Shown one piece after another: positions 54,587 to 61,054 of a stretch of 61,054 nucleotides of DNA. The stretch comes from Companilactobacillus suantsaicola (GTDB lineage Bacteria; Bacillota; Bacilli; Lactobacillales; Lactobacillaceae). Location: NCBI RefSeq assembly GCF_004745525.1, contig NZ_RKLY01000015.1, forward strand, positions 1 to 61,054. The letters are read 5' to 3'. Numbering within the stretch: position 1 is the stretch's first letter; each line of letters starts with the position of its first letter. Under the pieces are notes generated by a model, which had not been told where the DNA came from, made no database searches, and saw nothing but the letters and a program-made list of their open reading frames with translations. The position numbers and the translations under genes were made by a program.

Positions 54587-56354
54587 AGGACCACGAAGAA
54601 ATATTCATCCCCAAAAAGTAGCCTTGAATAATTGGCAAGCAACTGTTAAAAGAATGTGGGAGTACTTAGAAACTTATCGTCTAAAATTAATAATTGTTTT
54701 CTTATTAACTATCGTTACAACCTCTGTCACTATCATCGGTAACCGAATGAACGGTGTGGTAGTTGATAAATATATTGATAAAAATCGTCTACATGCTTTA
54801 ATTATGGTTTGTCTTTTCTTAGCAATAATTTATTTAATTTCCAGTATCTTCACCTATTTTCAAAATTCAATGATTATCAAAGTGGCTCAGGCAACTAGTC
54901 AAAAGATTCGTCAAGATGTCTTTGCCAATCTACAAAGATTGCCGATGAAATATTTCGACACGCACGACAATGGTGACGTTATGAGTCGTTTGACTAATGA
55001 TGTCGACAACATTAACACTGCCTTGATGCAGACCTTTGTCCAGCTTTTTACTGGAATTATCAGCGTTGTCGGAATGGGGTTAGCAATGCTGATTCTATCG
55101 CCAATTCTGACTTTGATTGCTATCCTCAGTACCGTGATGACTTACTTATTTTCGCGAGGCATCGCCAAGTTGACCCAAAAGGCTTTTGCTACACAACAGA
55201 GTTCCTTAGGTCAATTGAATACTCAAATTGAAGAGACAGTTTCGGGCAAACAACTAGTCCAGTTATTCAACCATACCGATGCCACTTTGGAAAATTTTGA
55301 CCGAGTCAATGCGCAATATACCAAATCGGCTTTCATCGCTCAGTCATTGTCATCAGTAATTGGACCATTTAACAATATGACCAACAATATTGCCTATTTA
55401 TTGATTACCGCTATTGGAGCTATTTCGATTATTGGAGGTTATGGCAAAATTACAGTCGGCGTTATTTTTACTTTTTTGATCTATCTTCGTAATTTTACTG
55501 GACCAATCAATAACGTTTTGAATCTAATCAATACTTTACAGCTGTCTTTAGCAAGTGCCCAAAGGGTTTTCGAGCTGATCGACGAAGGTCCTGAAAAAGA
55601 TGCGCCTAAAGCTATAACACTAAAAAAAGCTAATGGTCACGTGGAGTTTGAACACGTCTCGTTTGCATATGACAAACGTTTAATTTTAAAAGATATCAAT
55701 CTAGCCGCTAATCCTGGTGAAGTAGTGGCGCTAGTTGGTCCGACCGGAGCCGGGAAAACTACTATCATGAACCTTTTGACGAACCTCTATCCACTGGAAA
55801 AGGGAAAAGTGCTGATCGACGGAATAGACGTCACGCAAATCAAACGAAGTGATCTACGTAAGTTAGTTACGGTTGTTCAACAAGAGTCATTTCTATTTAA
55901 TATGAACATTCTAGAAAATATTCGCCTAGGAAAACCAAACGCGACCGACGAAGAAGTCTACACTGCAGCGATTCGGGCTAATGCGGACAAATTTATCCGT
56001 CAGTTACCGAATGGTTATTTAACTGAGCTATCAGAAAATGCCACCCAACTTTCTCAAGGTCAAAGGCAACTCTTGAGTATCGCTCGAGCCTTTATCGCTG
56101 AATCGCCAGTCTTAGTTTTGGATGAGGCAACAGCTTCAATCGATAGTCAAACTGAAGTCGATGTGCAAAAAGCGATGACGGCCTTAATGGAAAAGAAGAC
56201 GAGTTTTGTTATTGCTCATCGATTGTCAACGATTCAGAATGCCAATCAGATTTTGGTTATCAATCATGGTGAAATAATTGAACGTGGCAACCATCAAAGT
56301 CTTTTGGAAAAAGGTGGTTTCTATGCCAAATTGTATAATAGTCAGTTTGATTAG
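54579..56354 (+). CDS. ABC exporter half-transporter, second subunit
   Basis: This 591-residue protein has six membrane helices (about 25-330) and an ATPase domain with Walker A GPTGAGKTTIMNLL, the signature LSQGQRQLLSIARAF and Walker B VLVLDEATASID with the catalytic Glu intact. With the first subunit (degenerate site) it forms an asymmetric heterodimer of the BmrCD/LmrCD kind, probably exporting drugs or lipids. The start is either TTG 54573 (better ribosome spacing) or ATG 54579 (used here); both lie inside the end of the first gene. Confidence 0.92.
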   Translation: MHRGPRRNIHPQKVALNNWQATVKRMWEYLETYRLKLIIVFLLTIVTTSVTIIGNRMNGVVVDKYIDKNRLHALIMVCLFLAIIYLISSIFTYFQNSMIIKVAQATSQKIRQDVFANLQRLPMKYFDTHDNGDVMSRLTNDVDNINTALMQTFVQLFTGIISVVGMGLAMLILSPILTLIAILSTVMTYLFSRGIAKLTQKAFATQQSSLGQLNTQIEETVSGKQLVQLFNHTDATLENFDRVNAQYTKSAFIAQSLSSVIGPFNNMTNNIAYLLITAIGAISIIGGYGKITVGVIFTFLIYLRNFTGPINNVLNLINTLQLSLASAQRVFELIDEGPEKDAPKAITLKKANGHVEFEHVSFAYDKRLILKDINLAANPGEVVALVGPTGAGKTTIMNLLTNLYPLEKGKVLIDGIDVTQIKRSDLRKLVTVVQQESFLFNMNILENIRLGKPNATDEEVYTAAIRANADKFIRQLPNGYLTELSENATQLSQGQRQLLSIARAFIAESPVLVLDEATASIDSQTEVDVQKAMTALMEKKTSFVIAHRLSTIQNANQILVINHGEIIERGNHQSLLEKGGFYAKLYNSQFD

Positions 56355-56385
56355 CGATTTTTATTGAAATAGACTTCATAAAATG

Positions 56386-56447
56386 ACACTCTTATTTTTG
56401 TCCGTTTATTTATTCGAATAAATGGATTAAAAAGGGAGTGTTTTTTT
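56386..56447 (+). promoter_or_regulatory. Terminator-like hairpin containing the recombinase ribosome site
   Basis: ACACTC (56386-56391) pairs with GAGTGT (56436-56441), with an inner TCCGTTTATT/AATAAATGGA stem and a T-run up to the ATG. The ribosome site GGGAG lies in the 3' arm. It also ends the ABC operon. Confidence 0.65.
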
Positions 56448-57095
56448 ATGGGAAAAATTTCAAACGAGAAATCAATCAGAATTGGCTATATTCGTGTTTC
56501 AACGGCTGAGGACCGTCAGAAACTGGGTTATGAAGCCCAAAAGCGGATATTGAAAAATAATCGGATCGATTATCTCTTTGGGGAGAAAATCAGTGGTAGA
56601 AAGGATAACCGTCCGGAATTTAAAAAAGCCATCCGTTTAGCAAAGAAAAAAGCTAAGGATAACTATCAAGTCACTTTTACAGTTGTAAAGTTGGATCGTG
56701 TATCAAGAAAGATGAGTTCTTTGTTGAATATTTTGGAAGATTTAAAAGCTAATCAGGTAGCCTTTGAGTCAATCAACGAAAATATCAACACGGAAAGTGC
56801 GACCGGTATCTTAATGATGCAACTATTGGCAATGTTCAGTGAATTTGAAGTCAATACTTTGCGAACAAGAACTAAGGAAGCATTGAGGCAAGCTAGATTG
56901 GATGGGAAAGTCTTAGGTCGGCCGGCGTTTTCTGAAGAAAAGAAACAACGGATCGCCAGACTTTATCGGAATCCAGATTTAAGCGTGAAACAAGTAGCTC
57001 AAAAATGTGGCGTCTTTGAACGGACGGTTTATCGAGTTGCCAAAGAGAAGAACCTATCTCGATTATTTATAAAAGGGTCTTCATTTATTAATTAG
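56448..57095 (+). CDS. Serine recombinase (resolvase/invertase family)
   Basis: This 215-residue protein has the resolvase catalytic domain (about 10-150): IGYIRVSTAEDRQKLGYEAQ with the nucleophile Ser of VST, LDRVSRKMSSLLNIL (Arg cluster), and LLAMFSEFEVNTLRTRTKEAL. A C-terminal helix-turn-helix (about 165-205; SVKQVAQKCGVFERTVYRVA) binds the site. The length is that of small resolvases or DNA invertases, with no long integrase part. It lies between an ABC operon and surface-protein genes, a setting seen for invertases that switch surface antigens. The target site is not proved. Confidence 0.92.
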   Translation: MGKISNEKSIRIGYIRVSTAEDRQKLGYEAQKRILKNNRIDYLFGEKISGRKDNRPEFKKAIRLAKKKAKDNYQVTFTVVKLDRVSRKMSSLLNILEDLKANQVAFESINENINTESATGILMMQLLAMFSEFEVNTLRTRTKEALRQARLDGKVLGRPAFSEEKKQRIARLYRNPDLSVKQVAQKCGVFERTVYRVAKEKNLSRLFIKGSSFIN

Positions 57096-57131
57096 TTTGA
57101 TGTTATACTGTTAACATAAAAAATATGATAA

Positions 57132-57163
57132 AAACTGTCTTATACGAACGTATTTGGCAGTTT
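57132..57163. promoter_or_regulatory. 32-base dyad, candidate recombinase site
   Basis: AAACTG (57132-57137) mirrors CAGTTT (57158-57163) around the palindrome ATACG-AA-CGTAT (57142-57153), centred on AA. A related inverse half-match, TTACGTTCGTTT, is at 57248-57259. Serine recombinase sites are often imperfect palindromes with a two-base core; a terminator or operator role is also possible. Confidence 0.45.
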
Positions 57164-57188
57164 AATAAAAATTTGAATAGTACCCCAC

Positions 57189-57237
57189 AAAGTGTTGGTA
57201 TAACTGAATATTTTTCAGTTGTATCAGCACTTTTTTG
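57189..57237 (+). terminator. Terminator
   Basis: AAGTG-TTGGTATAACTGAA pairs with TTCAGTTGTATC-A-GCACTT, followed by T residues. It lies between the two ACGAACGTA-type sites and before the P60 gene; 57096-57391 holds no convincing gene. Confidence 0.75.
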
Positions 57238-57391
57238 TTTGTGTCAGTTACGTTCGTTTATGGCATATATATCATATCGTATTGAAGGGGATAATTTAAA
57301 AAAGAGTAAAAATTCTATAAGTTTTTATTTATAAATTGAGTTTTTAGGGATTCTAATTATTTTCAAGATACAGATATAAGGGGAGAAGAAT

Positions 57392-58921
57392 ATGAATAAA
57401 CGATTCAAATCTGTTTTGATTTGTGGCGTTGCATTAACAGCGCTTACTTTGTCGCAACAAACTGTTAAAGCAGATACAACTGACACATCAAGCGAACAAA
57501 CAACCCAAACGGTTAAATCACAAGCGGTGGCTCAAGCAAGTACTGCCACTGAAACTCCGTCTCAAACTGAAAGCACTTCTTCAGATACTGTTGAAACTTC
57601 ACAAGAAGCTACAACAGAAGATGCTACAACTGCTGTTGTAGATGAAGCCTCAACTGAAACTTCAAAAGAAAATACAACAGCAACTAATTCAGAAAATACT
57701 GACGTTGACGCCGATGCAACAACTCAAGCAGATCAAACTGCTACGACACAAGCAAATTCAACCTCAAGTAACATTACACCTTTAAAGGGTATCGTTGATA
57801 CAAAAGGTATCACCGGTCTTTATACCCAAGATGGTACGTTGATTTCCAATCGTAAGTTGGCTGGTAATACTGCTTGGTTGACTGACCAAAAATTGGTTTA
57901 CAATGGTCAAACTTATTATCGTGTCGCTACTAACGAATACGCTAATGCTGACAACGTAGTTTTGACTTATGGACACCAAGAAAATGGTATCGTGCGCGTT
58001 AAACAATGGGGAGCCGCTAGTTACTCACGTGGTGAAGCTGGCTTTTACAAGAACGGCCAAGCAAACTATCAAGCTAACACTGCTTGGAGATATAACCACG
58101 TTGACAATTCAAATGGTCGTACGTATTACCAAATCGGTGGCAATATCTGGCTAAACAGTGACGATACAGCTGTTGGACCTGCTTACCAAAATCCAAATGG
58201 TTGGTTACAAATTCAAACCAAGCAAATCAAGCCTAGTGGCGGTTCAGTTGGTTATGACCTATACAACGGTGTAGAAGGAATCAAAGTTTGGTTAGTTAGA
58301 AGATACTTTGGTTACTCAAACGCTCACACAATTTATGATGGTTCAGTCGCTTCAAGTGTTAGAAACTTGCAAGCCAGAAAAGGTTTACCAGTTACCGGAG
58401 TTGTCAATTTAGCAACTTGGAAAGCTATGGGATATTCCGAAGCTGATTGGTATGGAATCGATTCATACGTTGCTCCACTACAAACAAATATCACAAGCAC
58501 ACGTTCACAACATGTTGAAGCTATGATCAACCAAGCTTACAAGTATCTTGGCAAACCATGGATTTCTGGTGCTGCAAGTATGCCTGCTTATGGTGTTGAC
58601 TGTTCTGGATTAGTTACACAAGCTCTTTACGCTTCTGGAATTGATTCAGCTCCAATTTCAAATATTCAACACGCCCAACCAGGTCATGAATGGAACAGTC
58701 GTGATTACTGGGCAGACAACCGTATTCCACATATCAATTTCAACAATCGTCAAAGAGGAGATTTGATCTTCTTTACTGACCCATCAACAGGCATTATTTG
58801 GCACGTTGGTATCTTGTTGAACCGCGACACAATGATCGAATCATGGCCATATGCCGTTCAAGTTCACTCAATCTATTCAAGCCGTGGCAATATCGCAGGG
58901 GTTAAGAGAGTATTTTCATAA
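57392..58921 (+). CDS. Secreted NlpC/P60 peptidoglycan hydrolase with SLAP modules
   Basis: This 509-residue protein has a signal peptide (about 1-28, cut near VKADT), a long Thr/Ser/Glu-rich region (about 30-128), two SLAP-like wall-binding modules (about 130-195, RKLAGNTAWLTDQKLVYNGQ and YYRVATNEYANADNV, then a less typical one), a peptidoglycan-binding-like segment (about 295-350, VSSVRNLQARKGLPVTGVV) and a C-terminal NlpC/P60 domain (about 370-505) with catalytic Cys in GVDCSGLVTQ and His in IWHVGIL. It cleaves stem peptides. AAGGGGAG precedes the ATG. Its module resembles those of the following gene. Confidence 0.92.
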   Translation: MNKRFKSVLICGVALTALTLSQQTVKADTTDTSSEQTTQTVKSQAVAQASTATETPSQTESTSSDTVETSQEATTEDATTAVVDEASTETSKENTTATNSENTDVDADATTQADQTATTQANSTSSNITPLKGIVDTKGITGLYTQDGTLISNRKLAGNTAWLTDQKLVYNGQTYYRVATNEYANADNVVLTYGHQENGIVRVKQWGAASYSRGEAGFYKNGQANYQANTAWRYNHVDNSNGRTYYQIGGNIWLNSDDTAVGPAYQNPNGWLQIQTKQIKPSGGSVGYDLYNGVEGIKVWLVRRYFGYSNAHTIYDGSVASSVRNLQARKGLPVTGVVNLATWKAMGYSEADWYGIDSYVAPLQTNITSTRSQHVEAMINQAYKYLGKPWISGAASMPAYGVDCSGLVTQALYASGIDSAPISNIQHAQPGHEWNSRDYWADNRIPHINFNNRQRGDLIFFTDPSTGIIWHVGILLNRDTMIESWPYAVQVHSIYSSRGNIAGVKRVFS

Positions 58922-58946
58922 TTTAAAATAAGGGGATTTAAATTTC

Positions 58947-60791
58947 ATGGATTTCAAAAAGAAGTGCTTGAACAAAGCACTAGAGGATAAAATTTATCGA
59001 GTAAAATTAGTACACGGAAAGAAAGGTTGGTTAGCAGTTGGTTTAACATTCATCACGTTATTTAGTGCTTCGATGTTTGGACAAAAAGTTGAAGCCAGCG
59101 CCGTAAATAATGTGGCGGTTGCCAATTCTGCTAAGAGTAACTATGTTCAATTGTGGAGTGACGTTACAAGTAGTTCCATTCATAAAGCTAACCGGGGATT
59201 AGCAAACGGGACAGCCTGGAAGACTGCCAAAGCCGTTAAGGGTTATGATGGTAAAACTTACATTTTAGTTGGTGGTAACGAATATGCCAATGCCAACCAA
59301 ATGGATCTAGCAGACGAAACATCAAAACAAGACTTATCAGGGGTTGTTTTGACAAATTCTCAAAGTAGACTTTACACAAATCCATTAGCAGCTAACGGTC
59401 CACAATTGATCACTAACCGTGGTCTTGGCAATAACACTGCTTGGAAGACTGACGAAAAAGTCGTTGTTAACGGACAAACTTATTATCGTGTTGCAACGAA
59501 CGAATGGATCAAGTCTGGAAACGTTACTTTGACGAGTGAATCTTCACGTGGTACTAAAGACTACACAAAGAATTCTCCAATGGCCGAAACTGTTGTTGAC
59601 ACTAACGATAATAACAACAGCGGTTCAACTACTACACCAACAGATCCTGACAAGATGGTTACAATCACAATCAGCTATTTCCATCGCTCAACGACTACTA
59701 ATGATCATTATGTTTTGAAGTCAGAAACTCGTCGAGTTAAATTAGGTTCAAAGATTACAATTGATGCTCCAGAAATTGCTGGATATTCGGTTGATCCACA
59801 CAATGCTCACAATACTTTCACTGTTTTAGCAGATAATGAAGAATTTGCTATTCCTTACACTAAAGATGGGGAAACACCAACAAATCCTGACAAGGACGGA
59901 GAAACTAATATTGTTATCAATTATTTCCACCGTTCAACATACTCAGCAAATAATTACATTTTGAAGAGTGAAGTTAGAAAAGCAAAACTCGATTCAGAAA
60001 TTACAATCGATGCTCCAGAGATTGCCGGTTACACAGTAGTTCCTGGAGAAGAACAGCAATCATATAAAGTTCAACTTGCTGGAGAAACATTTAATGTTCC
60101 ATACACAAAGAATGTTGAATCTGATTTTTCAGAGTTCGCTTCTTGTTCAACTAAATTTGTTAATGAAAATGGTGATGAGATTAATCAGCCATTGAAGTAT
60201 CAAGCAGCTATTGGTACCAAAGTTTACGATAATGCTCTCCAATTGGATGGATATGAACTAAAAGGTGAAGCAACTAAATCAATGACGGCCACAAGAAATG
60301 GTGATAATACCATTACTTTCGTTTACAAAAATAATGCTGCCCAACAAGCAAACAAAACTGCTAACTTAAATGTTGTTTATGCTGATTTGAAAGGTAACAA
60401 GATTGCAAAAACGAAAGTGATTCCTAACCAAAAGGTTGGTACATATGTGACTGATGAACCTATTTCAATTGAAGGATATACACTGAACTCTGATCCAAAC
60501 ACTGGTGTAATTATCAATGAAAATGGACAATCGACAATTCTTTACGCTTATCGTAAAGATGACGGTAATAAGCCTGGTGAGGGAGAAGCTAAGGTTACTG
60601 TTAAGTATCAAGATGCTGATGGAAAATCTTTGAAAGCAGATAAAACTGTTAATAGTAAGATTGGAACAAACTTTGCTATGCCAGCACCAAGTATTGATGG
60701 TTATACGGTTGATAGAAGTAGTAAGAGTGTCTTAGTAAAACAAAGCGGTTCTGAAATTACTTTTGTTTATACTAAAAAAGCTCCGAAGTAA
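58947..60791 (+). CDS. MucBP/SLAP adhesin, frameshifted before its wall anchor
   Basis: This 614-residue frame has an N-terminal KxYKxGKxW-like signal (about 15-50, VKLVHGKKGWLAVG), two SLAP modules (about 65-205, RGLGNNTAWKTDEKVVVNGQ), and several MucBP-type repeats (about 240-610; VTITISYFHRSTTTNDHY; VTVKYQDADGKSLKADKTV). Such repeats bind mucin or host glycans. The frame ends KKAPK-stop and no LPxTG follows. A further MucBP repeat remains open in the minus-one frame to 60940, so a single-base deletion near 60784-60788 has cut it short. The protein may be secreted without covalent anchoring. AAGGGGAT lies 13 bases upstream. Confidence 0.85.
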   Translation: MDFKKKCLNKALEDKIYRVKLVHGKKGWLAVGLTFITLFSASMFGQKVEASAVNNVAVANSAKSNYVQLWSDVTSSSIHKANRGLANGTAWKTAKAVKGYDGKTYILVGGNEYANANQMDLADETSKQDLSGVVLTNSQSRLYTNPLAANGPQLITNRGLGNNTAWKTDEKVVVNGQTYYRVATNEWIKSGNVTLTSESSRGTKDYTKNSPMAETVVDTNDNNNSGSTTTPTDPDKMVTITISYFHRSTTTNDHYVLKSETRRVKLGSKITIDAPEIAGYSVDPHNAHNTFTVLADNEEFAIPYTKDGETPTNPDKDGETNIVINYFHRSTYSANNYILKSEVRKAKLDSEITIDAPEIAGYTVVPGEEQQSYKVQLAGETFNVPYTKNVESDFSEFASCSTKFVNENGDEINQPLKYQAAIGTKVYDNALQLDGYELKGEATKSMTATRNGDNTITFVYKNNAAQQANKTANLNVVYADLKGNKIAKTKVIPNQKVGTYVTDEPISIEGYTLNSDPNTGVIINENGQSTILYAYRKDDGNKPGEGEAKVTVKYQDADGKSLKADKTVNSKIGTNFAMPAPSIDGYTVDRSSKSVLVKQSGSEITFVYTKKAPK

Positions 60792-60940
60792 AGAAAGCAA
60801 ATGTAACAATTAAAGCTGTTGATAAAAATAACAAGTCATTGGTTGCGGATGAGGTAGTAAAAGATCAAGAAGTTGGTGAAGATTATTCTACTAAAGCCCC
60901 AGTTGTAGAAGGTTATACACCTGACAAAGCTACTAAGTAA
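60788..60940 (+). pseudogene. Out-of-frame remnant of a MucBP repeat
   Basis: In the minus-one frame relative to the adhesin, VKKANVTIKAVDKNNKSLVA and the following VVEGYTPDKATK make a clear additional MucBP repeat, ending at TAA 60938-60940. It confirms that the adhesin was once longer. No wall-sorting motif follows; instead about 80 bases of unrelated sequence lead to a new ORF. Confidence 0.8.
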
Positions 60941-60989
60941 GCAGTAAATAACCGACCGTATTCTCTCGGTCCACAATAAGCGATATGAT

Positions 60990-61021
60990 TACCTCATCAA
61001 AATAAATGGTGAGGTATTTTT
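60990..61021 (+). promoter_or_regulatory. Hairpin containing the ribosome site of the right-edge ORF
   Basis: TACCTCATC pairs with GGTGAGGTA around about eight bases and is followed by TTTTT. GGTGAGG in the 3' arm is the likely ribosome site for the ATG at 61023, the same design as before traX and the recombinase. A small GACCG/CGGTC hairpin is at about 60953-60971. Confidence 0.55.
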
Positions 61022-61022
61022 A

Positions 61023-61054
61023 ATGGACGAAAAGCCGGATATTGTAAAAGTTCA
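61023..61054 (+). CDS. Start of a gene cut by the window edge
   Basis: Only ten codons (MDEKPDIVKV) are present after the ribosome site GGTGAGG. The abrupt end of the adhesin and the hairpins nearby would fit a mobile-element gene, but the product cannot be identified. Confidence 0.4.
   Translation, partial: MDEKPDIVKV

Noticed and set aside
57125-57334. 69-codon ORF between the recombinase and the P60 gene
   Set aside because: It runs through a dyad and a terminator, has no ribosome site, and its composition is unlike a protein.

Overview
The window looks like a chromosomal segment of a low-GC lactic acid bacterium (Lactobacillaceae; the SLAP/MucBP surface proteins and gene content suggest a Companilactobacillus-like lineage, which is an inference). 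Support comes from the strong AGGAGG ribosome sites, frequent TTG/GTG starts, T-box leaders on aminoacyl-tRNA synthetase operons, the rpsU-phoH-ybeY-cdd-era-recO-glyQS-dnaG-rpoD-trmK-nif3-pepT order, and LPxTG-type and P60-type surface proteins. No rRNA, tRNA or CRISPR array was seen.

Layout. 1-10047 is a mixed accessory/core stretch: a small immunity-like protein, a Cof-type HAD phosphatase, a VOC protein, an MFS transporter split into two reading frames with its divergent winged-helix regulator, a RelE-like toxin reading frame interrupted by a stop, a TraX-like membrane protein, an XRE/membrane protein, tex, and an EntA/pediocin-type immunity candidate. 10048-10788 has no gene and holds two inverted, multi-stem palindromic repeats. 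10789-19608 carries an LPQAG-anchored surface protein, small metabolic and stress genes, and several tiny membrane or cytosolic proteins. 19651-31165 is mostly core: prmA-rsmE, relA-dtd, an SH3-amidase, and a T-box-controlled hisS-aspS operon. 31456-50148 continues with msrB-msrA, nfo, the PPDK regulator, rpsU, phoH-ybeY, cdd-era-recO, T-box-glyQS, dnaG-rpoD, cfa, trmK-nif3 and pepT. 50149-51466 has no gene and is packed with nested palindromes. 51467-56354 has rsgA and a heterodimeric ABC exporter preceded by a possible leader peptide and attenuator. 56448 to the end is a surface-protein island: a small serine recombinase, a P60 hydrolase with SLAP modules, and a MucBP adhesin whose 3' end is frameshifted and has lost its wall anchor, followed by the start of another gene.

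The most unusual content is not protein-coding. Two families of dispersed intergenic hairpin repeats occur here. Family A (about 150-240 bp; copies at 10078, 10480, 50215, 50663 and 50754, with a hairpin-less relative at 18978) has a shared skeleton GCCGTC-CTCCG ... CTCCG-GACTAG. It encloses a long outer stem and three inner stems whose sequences differ from copy to copy while pairing is kept, around invariant unpaired motifs (ACTGGAACG, CTAAAGC, CTGAG). One copy sits in the tip of another. Family B (about 110-150 bp, core GGTAATC/GATTACC) lies at gene ends and probably doubles as terminators. Several genes (traX, the recombinase, the right-edge ORF) also have terminator-like hairpins whose 3' arm contains the ribosome-binding site.
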